Shown piece after piece: positions 26,601 to 35,027 of a DNA stretch of 64,000 nt; within the stretch, counting starts at the first letter, position 1, and every line of letters starts with the position of its first letter. Origin of the DNA: Clostridia bacterium (GTDB taxonomy: Bacteria; Bacillota; Clostridia; Acetivibrionales; DSM-2933). The position numbers and the translations under genes are program-made. Location: NCBI GenBank assembly GCA_026418275.1, contig JAOABQ010000005.1, forward strand, positions 1 through 64,000. Direction: 5' to 3'. The notes below the pieces were generated by a model, which was given only the letters and a program-made list of their open reading frames with translations, ran no database searches and was not told where the DNA came from.

Positions 26601-27303
26601 CTGCCAAAGTAGCACTGATCTTACTCCTGGCAGACCATTTACCTGTTAGAGAAAGGGTTACATCAAAGGGTTGGGATTTTCTGGCCTCATTGAAGTCTAG
26701 CTTCTCAGGCGGCTGCTGTATGATGCGCATCTCCGTTAATACTGTCGGAGATGGTGTAGATGTCGGCGTCTTAATGGGTGCGGGAGTCTTGGCTCCTATG
26801 GAAGATGCAGCTGGTGTAGTCTTTGCATCAATCACTTGTCCGTTACTAAAAACAATAAATGTATAGTCGGATAACTTAAAAGATTCTGTCGTTTTCTCAT
26901 CCTCCAACCACCAAATTCCAACACGGTAGGTTCCATCCGGAATATCATATCCCCGGAGTTCACGCAGCTGCGTGGTAATGGAAAAACGTCCGTCAACAAT
27001 TTTATTATCATTATCGATAGGACTGCCGGCGTATATTGACTTCATATTCCCGTTGTACACATCCATGTTAGCAATGTTTATGTCGTTTGAAACAATCTCA
27101 AGAGAGGCTACAAAACCTGATTTACCAAAGTTCTCTCCGGTTATTGTAATATTTTCTCCAACCTTTGCAATGGACGGATTCACAGTAACTGCTCTATATG
27201 TATCCTCACTTGCAAAAATACTTAGTATCCCCAAGGTAATTGCAGAAGAAATCAAGATGCCCAATATTATAAATATTTTGTTCACTCTAGGTTGAAAACG
27301 CAT
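23668..27303 (-). CDS. Very large secreted beta-sandwich protein with TIG-like N-domain
   Basis: About 1211 residues. The ATG at 27303 has AGGAGGG 8 nt upstream; an in-frame GTG 3 codons earlier overlaps that site. A signal or anchor segment (VNKIFIILGILISSAIT) is followed by an IPT/TIG-like domain (about 35-160: VNPSIAKVGENITITGENFG), a Thr/Pro linker (about 170-195) and many beta-rich repeats. The TIG-like domain is shared with the gene just upstream. There is no obvious cell-wall sorting signal; the C-terminus ends SWLFIGR. It is translated 21 nt before the 599-codon gene. The function is probably structural or adhesive at the surface. I do not recognise a catalytic domain. Confidence 0.8.
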   Translation of the reverse strand: MRFQPRVNKIFIILGILISSAITLGILSIFASEDTYRAVTVNPSIAKVGENITITGENFGKSGFVASLEIVSNDINIANMDVYNGNMKSIYAGSPIDNDNKIVDGRFSITTQLRELRGYDIPDGTYRVGIWWLEDEKTTESFKLSDYTFIVFSNGQVIDAKTTPAASSIGAKTPAPIKTPTSTPSPTVLTEMRIIQQPPEKLDFNEARKSQPFDVTLSLTGKWSARSKISATLADESGETISTGEIFFDKGNNSYSNLIETEVVDGKAAFKSLIVYVKDGSKRERITLHFVISYSMENMGIKDIKSNLILLDRNQLSISDSKLLFSNVAAELKPLCGFPLPALNDTGNGAVSGFRDGSLTGLTAEINITDPTARIILAGNAGGTEKPALDGELEVTLTGPDGKWLPAVNISPTSNHSGPVDILPSTKAIGKYGMDITFKKKGSTLGAKNIYFVGMNGAKLDTTTVKEKFIVEITPQLSGQALKSAFLYQTFDINVYAPGFIETIPFPMLKNQDGSSTQYLLFFENINRSKISKDGFAVIRGVYIYGNKEGVMDTAPSDKTMTLAVQLSVPSSAYTYEGTGAELVVKKSGFVNLNALWNHQMSWSERSKYIPSLAADGNAASNWGDRRIINQDKPLNFGAWAWTFTAEPGNKLILSGDKLGTTPFKARQTGELKLTRLWKNPSDNKHYTQDYTLKLSDAVSGDGYKYELKFGTGAGEYPAGQYSARFVLTATEDKFGASTMYVSGFGVGISDIQIVKSDDLFEKFVIGNDTMEIPVGVEKEFPIVIKSTGFKMYGLAIHPDFDRDAVEITKVTAPSGMRVSFYGMEKGHTAWVSVNPEDPSFEGLEAGDTYFSLWVKPKKPGIWTIALTGNYGWSNNPNALSMYSGVGSTITVKATGSGEYKAVDTGIYIADGEFLSDGPFRMTLTGSGIHNSNLIQLIDIHGVATTMDIVENKTENMIAAQKAGMSTGLYTIKVKDVNGKEIKLAGDSEIVVPPAAPIFGVERIDREPQLPSMDVTHIWRVTNYGTTDGYASVMFIIPWYAQLPKVGALPEGSKAIIPAEGVKRVPYTFEDFEGTEKIKDLPPTDLGWAVFVTVPVKAGEFVNIPIVMNIPAAYMIYDDSPAREGIPIYVPATIIGAFSADAWQKVKDSSDREIIASANIKYTQDRLAPITSSMTKEQYQRYLKKLKTGYPMLYELLITNEELFSWLFIGR

Positions 27304-27444
27304 GATTTTCACCCTCCTGTCATTGATATAGGTAAGTACAATCTATGAAATTTTATTTGCATAAGGAGTTAAAACAGTTTCATCCTTCCCGCTGGATTTA
27401 AACTCAGTGGGAAGGATGAAAATAAGTATATCGGCTGATTTTTA

Positions 27445-28452
27445 TCAGTTTGTTATAATGACTGTTTTATTCTTTTGATCCCATTTCACATCCGCTCCAA
27501 GGCTTTCGGATATAAAACGTGCCGGGACAAGCGTCCTCCCATCGATGACTGTCGGTGCTACATCAAGAACCTTGATGACTCCATTAATCGTTGCTTGTGT
27601 GCTTCCAACCTTTAATACTACCCTTGTTTCGCCTTTTGTACCCGTAATGGTCTTGGTCGAGGCTTCCCACACAACATTCGCATTCAATGCCTCAAAAATC
27701 TTTCTTAAAGGAACTAAAGTCCTTCCCTCAACAATCTGCGGCGGAACATCGAAATCAACCACACTGCCATCAATTGTGACGCTTATTGGTGCGTTTGCAG
27801 GAACAGGTGTTGCTTTTATTGGGGAAGAAGTTAAATCCGGTGTAACTGCAGGTGTTGCTTTTGGTATGGAGTTAACCACCGGGGGCTCTTCTGCACTCTT
27901 GTCCGACACCACAAAAGTACCTGTAGAGATCGCTACATCCTCGATAGGATAAGGCAAATCGGTATCCACGTTTTCCGCCGGAATCCACCATAGAAATACT
28001 TTATAGATGCCAGGTGTAATGGGCGCACCGTAAGATGCCGTTATGCTTGTTTTTATTACGAACTCACCATTTTTTTGAATATTAGGTCCTTCTTTTTCAA
28101 AGTGTGAACTATAAATTATTTTTAAATTCTTACTGATTACCCCAATATCCGTTGTGTCGGTATCAGCAGGAATAATACCCAAAGAGGTTACTGTCCCACC
28201 GTTTCTAAATCCTTTTCCGCTAATGATAACTTTACTATCTTGTTTTATCAAGGAATTGAGCGTTTCCGGAGTTACTGTAATTGTTTTAAACTCAACAACC
28301 TGCTTTACTTCTTCAAAAGAAGGTCCGGCTCCTGTACCCAACTCACCCCCCTGTTCTGTGCCGTCACTTTCAACCGCTGCAAATGAAATTCCCGAGCAAA
28401 ACAGAAGTAAAGATAGGGTCACTAAAAACACCTTAAACAAAGTTTTTTTCAT
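27445..28452 (-). CDS. Secreted TIG-like/copper-amine-oxidase-N protein
   Basis: 335 residues from the ATG at 28452, with GAAAGGGG 8 nt upstream; the frame extends 20 codons further without a site. The signal peptide (KKTLFKVFLVTLSLLLF) is cleaved near SFAA. Residues 50-190 are a TIG-like domain homologous to the N-terminus of the next gene (KVIISGKGFRNGG against NITITGENFGKSG; GIYKVFLWW against GTYRVGIWW). A Pro/Thr linker (about 195-225) leads to two copper-amine-oxidase-N-like repeats (VEGRTLVPLRKIFEAL and IDGRTLVPARFISESLG) that end the protein, as in the 599-codon gene. It is the first gene of the operon. These three seem built from shared modules. Confidence 0.8.
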   Translation of the reverse strand: MKKTLFKVFLVTLSLLLFCSGISFAAVESDGTEQGGELGTGAGPSFEEVKQVVEFKTITVTPETLNSLIKQDSKVIISGKGFRNGGTVTSLGIIPADTDTTDIGVISKNLKIIYSSHFEKEGPNIQKNGEFVIKTSITASYGAPITPGIYKVFLWWIPAENVDTDLPYPIEDVAISTGTFVVSDKSAEEPPVVNSIPKATPAVTPDLTSSPIKATPVPANAPISVTIDGSVVDFDVPPQIVEGRTLVPLRKIFEALNANVVWEASTKTITGTKGETRVVLKVGSTQATINGVIKVLDVAPTVIDGRTLVPARFISESLGADVKWDQKNKTVIITN

Positions 28453-28900
28453 CTTAAAAACCCCTTTCGGTTTTGGAATGGAAAAAATATATTTGTAAAT
28501 TAACAAAGACATTCTATCTTTGTTCTATCTAAGCTATTTATTTGTATATCCGTAGAATTATTAACATAAATGATGTTGTTGAAATGTAATAGAATTGTCA
28601 CTAAAGAAAACTTCTCATTATAATATTCGCTTTAAAATAATTTTTTCCTTCCAAAAAATATATTTGTGAAAAAAAATTTACACGCCAAATATTAATAATC
28701 ATTCAACGTGTCTTGGATATGAACTTCATGTAAGATAAATCAATATTTATTTAGAATATCTACAATATGCAAGCCACTGATTATTCCCCTCACTGTTGGT
28801 AGTTTACAACAAGTTAAATTCCATAGTAACCGACAAAAACATGCAGGAAGCAGATTTGTATTGCAAAGAAAAAAAAGAATTTGCTCCTTTACAAACTACA
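28453..28900. other. Intergenic region upstream of the secreted operon
   Basis: No gene is convincing. ACAAAGA/TCTTTGT (28503-28523) forms a short hairpin in the leader of the operon. Further right it is plain A/T-rich sequence. A 62-codon open frame over the adjoining repeat is not supported by a ribosome site. Confidence 0.4.
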
Positions 28901-28998
28901 AGTGCCTCGTCTTTTCTAGGTATGCAAGGCACAAACAGATGGAGTGCATTTTTAACAATTTGAACCTTAAAATTTGTTGTGTTAAAAAGCACTAGATC
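28901..28998 (-). repeat. Dispersed about 100-bp repeat, copy 1
   Basis: On the minus strand this segment matches 38081-38188 nearly end to end: CTAGTGCTTTTTAA, ACAACAAATTTTAAG, AAAATGCAC, CTGTTTGTGCCT and ACCTAGAAAAGA in the same order. It starts at the stop codon of the phosphatase gene. It can fold GTGCCTTG against CGAGGCAC with a 15-nt loop. Confidence 0.8.
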
Positions 28999-29882
28999 CT
29001 TTTATATAAATCCATGATCCATTTAGCAATTTCACGATTACTTGCGTATAAAACACCTTTATGATTCATATAGCTAGACTCTACACGGTTTAAATCTAGG
29101 GGATTCCCATATATATCGCTAACGACAGCCCCACATTCAATAAACAGGCAGCTTGTCGCGGCAAAATCCCATAAACACCCGCCACCGGTTTCTTTCTTGG
29201 GAAATTTAAAATAACAGGCGGGATGATTTTCCAATACCCAGCAGGCATTCATGACTGCGCCACCATGTTTTATGAACTCAAATCTACTCAGCCCATTTTC
29301 TAAAACAAATCTTTCAAGTTCTTCAGTTATTCGATTAAATAATAATTGGTTTTGTACCAAACTTCTATCGATATAAACCTTTATTTGTCGGTCTTTGCCT
29401 AAAGAACCAAATGAAGGCTGCCAGGGTTTTCCGTTTCTTAAAACGCCCTTGCCTTTCATTGTACTGTACAGCGTATCTTCTAAAGGATCATAAACCACAC
29501 CAATTTGCGGTTCGCCCGATTTTGAAACCAGTGCAATTGAAACACTGAATCCAGGCATTGCTTCAACAAAAGGTAAGGTCCCGTCCAAGGGATCAATACA
29601 CCAGAAAAAATCCTTATGAAGACGACTTGAACTATCAACACACTCTTCTGTCAAAAAACCCAGATCGAATTTTTCACAGGTTGGCAAGAGCGTCTTTAAA
29701 ATGATATCCTGACTTTGAAAATCAACCTCAGTCACTACTTGTGATGCAAGACTGTTCCCTGAAAGCTTATGCTTCGGTGTTATTTTTTTATGCATATACC
29801 GTAGAATGAACCGACCTGCCTGATAGGCAGCATCTGCCGCCTGATGATGAAGTTCATATAAAATATTAGCATCCAGTTTCAT
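28992..29882 (-). CDS. Inositol monophosphatase-family phosphatase
   Basis: This encodes 296 residues. It belongs to the FIG (IMPase/FBPase/CysQ) superfamily: EECVD supplies the first metal-binding Glu, WCIDPLDGTLPF is the signature DPLDGT, and GGCLWDFAATSCLFIE is the second motif with the WD pair. A magnesium-dependent, cytosolic sugar- or nucleotide-phosphate phosphatase is expected; whether it acts on inositol phosphate, PAP (CysQ-like) or another substrate cannot be said. The upstream kinase-like gene ends 10 nt before its start, so the two are an operon and may act on one metabolite in opposite directions. The stop codon is inside the dispersed repeat. Confidence 0.88.
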   Translation of the reverse strand: MKLDANILYELHHQAADAAYQAGRFILRYMHKKITPKHKLSGNSLASQVVTEVDFQSQDIILKTLLPTCEKFDLGFLTEECVDSSSRLHKDFFWCIDPLDGTLPFVEAMPGFSVSIALVSKSGEPQIGVVYDPLEDTLYSTMKGKGVLRNGKPWQPSFGSLGKDRQIKVYIDRSLVQNQLLFNRITEELERFVLENGLSRFEFIKHGGAVMNACWVLENHPACYFKFPKKETGGGCLWDFAATSCLFIECGAVVSDIYGNPLDLNRVESSYMNHKGVLYASNREIAKWIMDLYKRI

Positions 29883-29892
29883 TGGCCGTTCC

Positions 29893-30864
29893 TCAACTTA
29901 TATTCAGACTATGGATGACTTTACGGGCAATGCGTTCACTATATCTGTTTTCATAGCGGCCGGGAGCCCATCCTTTAAGGAACCTGTAAAAGTCTGTCCA
30001 TGCTACAGGATATAATTCACGCCATTCCGTTTCCAAAGCATCAAAATCAATATCCTTTTGTTCCACATGCAGTGCTTTTTTCAATTCTTTAAAATAAAAA
30101 GCTAAAATATCCGATTCCCAGCTTTCGCATTCATCATCATATAAGCAGCAGTCTATAAAATAGGCAACATCCTTCATGCCACACCCGCCGCCAACATATT
30201 GGAAGTCTACCGCAGCTACCCGATTGCCGTCTTCTGAAAAGCAGAAATTCTCCGGTTTGGCATCACCATGAACAAAGGTTTTAAACCGGCAGCTATTAAG
30301 CTTTCGGTCTATTGCTTTCGCTGCACTCTTTAATGCTATATCATTTAAAGCTTTCAACTCATCCGGACGGGTTTCTAAATGCCAGTATGTACCCTGTGCC
30401 CATAATTTTTCCGGTTTTTCACCCATAAAGGCAGCATGGAAATTAGCCAACCATTTTAAACATGACTGCATTTCATTCCATGGCATACTTTGTCTTCTCT
30501 TACTGAAACCGGCCGTATCAAGGTCTTCAAAAACCATTAAAAACTCATCATTATGCCACAGGAAAGCATGCCCCCCAGGAATTCTGCAATCATCTCCACA
30601 TTTTCTGCTCCAATTTTCATAAAAAGCCATTTCCACTTTATAAGATTTTAGCTTTCTCTGATAAGAGATATTCCCACCACGTGTTTGCCTGGCACGATCA
30701 GGCAGACATACATTTTTAACCACCACGCTTTTTATATCAGAGCCACGCAGTCCATAACGCAGTATTTTTCCATAGCCTCCCCAAAGATCCTGTATTTCAT
30801 TAATTTTATATAATTCTCTTGAATGGGTTGCTTTGAGAATTACCTTTTCAAAACTCTTATTCAT
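29893..30864 (-). CDS. Aminoglycoside phosphotransferase/CHK-kinase-like protein
   Basis: This encodes 323 residues with a choline-kinase/APH fold. The catalytic loop [13 protein letters not shown] supplies HxDxxxxN, and the metal-binding Asp is in [12 protein letters not shown]. An N-terminal Gly-rich loop ([11 protein letters not shown]) and VVKNVC supply the ATP-binding Lys. It resembles the bacterial relatives of ecdysteroid and hydroxyl-compound kinases (DUF1679 and CHK groups). It is probably a small-molecule kinase, not a proven resistance enzyme. It is co-transcribed with the IMPase-family gene, whose start is 10 nt after its stop. RBS GGAGATG precedes the ATG. Confidence 0.82.
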   Translation of the reverse strand: MNKSFEKVILKATHSRELYKINEIQDLWGGYGKILRYGLRGSDIKSVVVKNVCLPDRARQTRGGNISYQRKLKSYKVEMAFYENWSRKCGDDCRIPGGHAFLWHNDEFLMVFEDLDTAGFSKRRQSMPWNEMQSCLKWLANFHAAFMGEKPEKLWAQGTYWHLETRPDELKALNDIALKSAAKAIDRKLNSCRFKTFVHGDAKPENFCFSEDGNRVAAVDFQYVGGGCGMKDVAYFIDCCLYDDECESWESDILAFYFKELKKALHVEQKDIDFDALETEWRELYPVAWTDFYRFLKGWAPGRYENRYSERIARKVIHSLNIS

Positions 30865-31014
30865 AGTATTTAAACATCTCCATTTTTAAAAAAGGTCTTC
30901 ATTTGTTCTTCCTATAAATCTCATGTATCGGCATTTACTCTATTCATTTCAATGGTCTAATCATATCATAAATCCTTCAGATTCATCAAACAGCGTCTTA
31001 CGCACAATATAAAG

Positions 31015-32493
31015 TTAAAGCTCAAAAACCTTTGTTGCGATATTTTTGCAAAATTCACTGTCATGCTCCACAAATAGAATAGTTGGAGAGTTATGAAGCA
31101 GTAATTCTTCTATCTGCATGCGGGAGATAACATCTATAAAATTTAGCGGTTCATCCCAGATATGCAAATGAGCTTTCTCGCAAAGACTTTTTGCAATCAA
31201 CACTTTTTTCTTTTGTCCACCGCTAAAATCGGACATATCCTTTTCAAACTGAACTCTTGAAAAATCAAGCTTTCTCAAAATAGCCTTAAAAAGACTTTCA
31301 TCAATACCATGATCCTTTACATAGTCGGTTAAGTTGCCCCTAAGATAAGAGGTGTCCTGCGAAACATAGGATATTTTAAGCTGGCTTGCCTTTCTGAAAG
31401 TGCCTGTATAAGTGATGTTTTCACCGCAAATCAGCTTAATAAGGCTTGATTTTCCTGAGCCGTTTTTACCGCAAAGGGCTATTCTGTCACCCTGCTCAAC
31501 AGTGAATCTTACTCCCTCACATGCCGTCTTATCGCCATAGAATATAGACACATTTTCAAGCTCCACAAGGCGGTCTGCATGAAAGTTAATTTGGGAAATC
31601 TTCAACCGCTCGGAGTTTTCAATATTTTTGAGAAGCTTAGACTTTTTATCAATAGCTGACTGCTGTCTTGATTCGATTGCCTTAGAACGTTTCATCATCT
31701 TTGCAGCTTTGTGGCCTATATAGCCTTTATCCGGCTTTGAACCCGAATTTTTTGTACCAAACTTAGTCTTTTCCACTTTATCCGACCAGTCAGATGTGCG
31801 TTTCGCAGCAGATGACAAGCGTTTAATATCTTTTTGTAGCTTTTCGTTTTCTGCAAGCTCGAAGTTGTCCTGCATTTCTTTGTTTTTCCACCAAGATGAA
31901 AAATTCCCTTTTTGTATTTCGATATTTGTTTTATTAATTGAAAGGATGTGGTCAACACAGTTATCAAGAAATGCTCTGTCGTGAGATACCAAAATAAAGC
32001 CACACTTAGAACTCAGGTAGTCACTGACAATTTTTCTGGCATTCATATCAAGGTGGTTTGTCGGCTCATCGATCAGCAAAAAACTATTTTCCTTGAGGAA
32101 CAAGGCTGCAAGTAACACCTTGGTTTGCTCTCCGTTTGAAAGTGTATCAAAAGAGCGGTATAAAACGTCCTCTGAAACTTTGAGCAGTGAAAGCTCACGC
32201 ATAAGCTCCCAATGAAAGTATCCCGGACAGATAGTATCAATTATATCAACAGTGCTATTTCCCTTATTAATTACCTCAAAAGGAAAATATTCAAAGTTTA
32301 TGTTCGTTGAAATGTTACCGCTGTATTCATATTTACCAAGCAGCAGGTTGAGAAATGTTGTTTTTCCTCTTCCATTTCTTCCTGTGAACCCTAATTTCCA
32401 ATCTGTATCTATTTGAAAACTCACGTTTTCAAATATGTTGTCATAACTGCCGTCATAGCTAAATGTCAGGTTTGTAACGCTGATTAAAGACAT
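31015..32493 (-). CDS. ABC-F ribosomal protection protein, Lsa-like
   Basis: This encodes 492 residues with two ATPase domains and no membrane segment. Domain 1 has Walker A GRNGRGKTT, signature LSNGEQTKV and Walker B LLIDEPTNHLD. The charged inter-domain linker (about 185-290, with KRTSDWSDKVEKTK) is the length seen in Lsa/Vga proteins. Domain 2 has GKNGSGKSS, FSGGQKKKV and IWDEPLNFID. ABC-F proteins of this type dislodge lincosamides, pleuromutilins and streptogramin A from the ribosome. The upstream leader, with a short ORF and terminator, fits antibiotic-induced attenuation. RBS CAGGAGG overlaps the end of the attenuator. It is most similar in pattern to clostridial Lsa/CplR proteins, but the resistance profile is inference. 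Confidence 0.9.
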   Translation of the reverse strand: MSLISVTNLTFSYDGSYDNIFENVSFQIDTDWKLGFTGRNGRGKTTFLNLLLGKYEYSGNISTNINFEYFPFEVINKGNSTVDIIDTICPGYFHWELMRELSLLKVSEDVLYRSFDTLSNGEQTKVLLAALFLKENSFLLIDEPTNHLDMNARKIVSDYLSSKCGFILVSHDRAFLDNCVDHILSINKTNIEIQKGNFSSWWKNKEMQDNFELAENEKLQKDIKRLSSAAKRTSDWSDKVEKTKFGTKNSGSKPDKGYIGHKAAKMMKRSKAIESRQQSAIDKKSKLLKNIENSERLKISQINFHADRLVELENVSIFYGDKTACEGVRFTVEQGDRIALCGKNGSGKSSLIKLICGENITYTGTFRKASQLKISYVSQDTSYLRGNLTDYVKDHGIDESLFKAILRKLDFSRVQFEKDMSDFSGGQKKKVLIAKSLCEKAHLHIWDEPLNFIDVISRMQIEELLLHNSPTILFVEHDSEFCKNIATKVFEL

Positions 32494-32514
32494 AAATTAT
32501 CCTCCTGTAAAAAT

Positions 32515-32548
32515 GATGAAAGCTGCAAGAAAGTCAATTCTTACAGCT
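32515..32548 (-). terminator. Leader terminator (attenuator) before the ABC-F gene
   Basis: AGCTGTAAGAA and TTCTTGCAGCT (minus strand, 32521-32548) form an 11-bp stem with a 6-nt loop followed by TTCATCATTTTTA. The stop codon of the leader ORF is in the loop. The 3' arm can alternatively pair with GCAAGAAAGT at the beginning of the leader ORF. Confidence 0.75.
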
Positions 32549-32629
32549 CATAAATACAGCAAAGCCAAACCCATACGGGATATGACGAGGATATACTTTT
32601 AAGTGGAAGAGATCGTAACTTTCTTGCAT
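32534..32629 (-). CDS. Leader peptide of the ABC-F gene (31 aa)
   Basis: A 31-codon frame beginning MQESYDLFHLK and ending FMSCKN; its TGA is in the loop of the attenuator. No good ribosome site precedes the ATG; an in-frame GTG lies 2 codons upstream. A small palindrome (AGCGGATATTCCGCT, 32645-32659) precedes it. The frame's exact fit over the terminator, rather than the start signal, argues that it is real. It is regulatory by inference. Confidence 0.5.
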   Translation of the reverse strand: MQESYDLFHLKVYPRHIPYGFGFAVFMSCKN

Positions 32630-32737
32630 AAGCACAACAAAACAAGCGGAATATCCGCTCTTATTATTTTATTATGCTTTAAAAATTAGCAAGAAAAATT
32701 ACGCATCTTTTCAACTCCAATCATTTTATTTGTAAAT

Positions 32738-32766
32738 ACTTTACCATACTACTTTTCAAAATTCAA
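32738..32766 (-). promoter_or_regulatory. Promoter of the ABC-F leader transcript
   Basis: On the minus strand TTGAAT, 17 nt and TAAAGT, with TGG just before the -10 giving an extended -10. The transcript would begin about 240 nt before the ABC-F start. Confidence 0.6.
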
Positions 32767-32859
32767 CAAACAAAAGTGCATTTGCCAAATCTTTCTTCTA
32801 ATTTAGCGTAGAAAAAAATTGTTTTTATAGAATTCCTTTTTCCCATATCCTTTTCTCCA

Positions 32860-33750
32860 CTATAATGAGTTTCCTAAACGTGCTTTTTCCAAGGCATCCA
32901 AATCAAACTTTTTCATTTTCAAGAAAGCCTCAGTAACTCTTTGGATTTCATCCCTTGACCCATTAAACAAGACCTCATCCATGTTTTCCGGAACAATCTG
33001 CCACGATACTCCAAATTTGTCTTTTATCCACCCGCATTGCTCTGCCTCAGGTACGGCAGAAAGCCTATTCCAGAAGTAATCAATTTCTCTCTGATCTTTA
33101 CAGTTTACAACAAGTGAAAATGCCTCATTAAAACTGAAATCTACGTCAAAGGCATTATCCATTGCTGAAAAATCAAGACCACCAAGCTTAAAGGCGGCAT
33201 AATTCACCCTTGCCTTTGAAGACGCTGCTTCTCCCACCCCATATCTGCTGATTGTTCCTATTTTTGAATCTTCAAATACTTCGGTGTAATACTTTACTGC
33301 TTCTTCAGCTTTCCCACAAGCTTCATTTGAGAAAAGCAAGTTTGGTGTAATCTTTTGGACGGTTTGTCCGCTATCGATAAGCATCAACTGCCAGGACAAG
33401 CCATACCGGTCCTGAACCCAGCCATACCACTTACTGAAGGGGTATTCACCAAGCGGCATTAATAGTGTTCCACCTTCCGATAAAGCTTTCCATTTGTTAT
33501 TAACTTCTTCTACAGAGTAACAAGCTACCATCAAGGAAATTGACGGGTTAAATTTGAAGTAAGGACCTGCACTGATTGCAGAAAATTGCTGCCCGGCCAA
33601 TTCAAAACTTACAATTTCTGAATCTCCTGAAGGTGTGTTTTCTATAACTGTCACATTTAATAGTTTAGATTGGTCAAATAAACCGATATAAAATAAGGCA
33701 GCTTCTTTTGCTTCCTTGTCATACCACAAATGTGGAACTATTTTTTGCAT
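32860..33750 (-). CDS. VOC-family protein with two PhnB-like domains
   Basis: This encodes 296 residues with two tandem glyoxalase/bleomycin-resistance-fold (PhnB, PF06983-type) domains. Domain 1 begins KIVPHLWYDKEAKEAALFY and domain 2 begins KITPNLLFSNEACGKAEEAVKYY, each with the YGLSWQL / FGVSWQI closing strand. The duplicated form is common in Firmicutes and usually annotated as a 3-demethylubiquinone methyltransferase-like protein, although no methyltransferase activity is implied. It is probably a small-molecule binding or metal-dependent enzyme in the cytoplasm. RBS AGAGGAGG is 5 nt before the ATG. It is transcribed toward the ABC-F promoter and appears monocistronic. Confidence 0.85.
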   Translation of the reverse strand: MQKIVPHLWYDKEAKEAALFYIGLFDQSKLLNVTVIENTPSGDSEIVSFELAGQQFSAISAGPYFKFNPSISLMVACYSVEEVNNKWKALSEGGTLLMPLGEYPFSKWYGWVQDRYGLSWQLMLIDSGQTVQKITPNLLFSNEACGKAEEAVKYYTEVFEDSKIGTISRYGVGEAASSKARVNYAAFKLGGLDFSAMDNAFDVDFSFNEAFSLVVNCKDQREIDYFWNRLSAVPEAEQCGWIKDKFGVSWQIVPENMDEVLFNGSRDEIQRVTEAFLKMKKFDLDALEKARLGNSL

Positions 33751-33974
33751 ACTAACCTCCTCTTTGATTCATCAACACCTGTTTTTATTATTATCCATTA
33801 TATCATGACTTACACTAATTAAATAAGGTTTACTCTTTTAATAAAATTCGGCCGCATGCTTTAAGCTGCTTTTTTCGCCGTTATTTTATCATTATACCAA
33901 TTATTTTCTTGGTTTAAACACCAAGCCAAATAGAAATAAAAATTAAAAGTAGCAAGTAAAAATATTATTTAAAA

Positions 33975-34295
33975 CTATGATGTTGACAGTGAATTTGCTT
34001 TCTCCTTTGTTTCAATGTACCCATCCAGCTTAACAAAATCTTCTTCAATACTATTTACATAATCATGGTCTATATCTATTTGAAGCAGAGGTTTAACCTT
34101 CTTCCACGTAATTTTAGACTCATCAAGACTTGATTTCGCTTTTTCCCAATCTTCACTCCGAATATTATTTTCAGTTTGCTTTAGATGGTTTGAGAATCCG
34201 GTCCTGTTATCTATAGGTTTTTGAAGGAGCGCGCAGGAACAGGTATTTATCAGAACAACTGCTATTAATATTATATAAAAAACCTTCTTCATCAA
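33975..34295 (-). CDS. DUF4363 lipoprotein
   Basis: This encodes 106 residues with a lipoprotein signal peptide: MMKKVFYIILIAVVLI, then a TCSCAL lipobox-like segment with Cys near residue 21. The mature part is helical (HLKQTENNIRSEDWEKAKSSL). It matches DUF4363, which in clostridia is regularly encoded after a DUF421 (YetF) membrane protein, as here, 19 nt downstream. Its function is unknown. The partner gene is frameshifted, so if that is real this lipoprotein may have lost its partner. Confidence 0.8.
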   Translation of the reverse strand: MMKKVFYIILIAVVLINTCSCALLQKPIDNRTGFSNHLKQTENNIRSEDWEKAKSSLDESKITWKKVKPLLQIDIDHDYVNSIEEDFVKLDGYIETKEKANSLSTS

Positions 34296-34314
34296 AGCTA
34301 ACCCTCCCCGAAAT

Positions 34315-35027
34315 TTAGTCTGTTGTAGGAATTATATAATAGGGTTTGTCACCTTTTAAATCAACATACAAATTCCCTTTTGTGTCCAGTTGAGCCAACG
34401 ATACTTCAGCAGCGTCATGTATGTTTTGCTTTCCCAAATGATGATATAGCCATGCCTTTGAAAGGTTTAATGACTGTAGAGCATCCATGAGAACAGACCC
34501 GTCCACTATCAAATTTGTCGGCAGGCCATCGTACTGGGTGGGAATATTTAAATCGCTTGGAGTTAATGGTTGCTTTTGAGACTTTTTTTGTATACTGATT
34601 TTGCCTCCAGGCTCAAACATAGCAAATTCTACATCTGATAAATTAAATACCCCTTGGGACCTGAGCTCTGAATTCAATTCATCTATTGGTATACGAATAC
34701 TCTTTAGGTTATTCTCAAGTATTTTCCCTTTTCGACAACAACTGTTGCTTCCCCATCTACAATCTTACGAACCCATACACTTTTAATTCCCAATACTGCC
34801 ATTAAAACAGCCAGGATTGTCCATATACCCATCCCCGCCAGAGTAGCCAGTGTGTTTTCGTTCACCTGTACAGAAAGAGTTCCGGCGATAGAACCGATGG
34901 TAATTCCTACAATATAGTCAAAAAAAGTCAGTTGGGCAACCTGCTGCTTACCCATTAACCGGACAAGAAACAATAACGCAAAAAATGAAATAATTGACCG
35001 AATAATAACAACTGCAATGATTGGCAA
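34315..35027 (-). pseudogene. YetF/DUF421 membrane protein gene, frameshifted
   Basis: The two frames join into one DUF421 protein of about 237 residues. 34704-35027 encodes three membrane segments and VEKGKYLRIT then stop. The next frame (34315-34677, plus the untranslated link) continues LENNLKSIRIPIDELNSEL and the cytoplasmic domain with the LPTNLIVDG segment. Restoring one A in the AAAA run at 34722-34725 gives the expected GKILENNL. This is a single-base deletion in a homopolymer, and sequencing error is possible. TTG at 35027 is the likely start, with AGGAGG 7 nt upstream. DUF4363 follows. Confidence 0.82.

Noticed and set aside
28804-28992. 62-codon open frame on the minus strand
   Set aside because: It covers the dispersed repeat, has no ribosome site, and the copy at 38 kb does not keep the frame.
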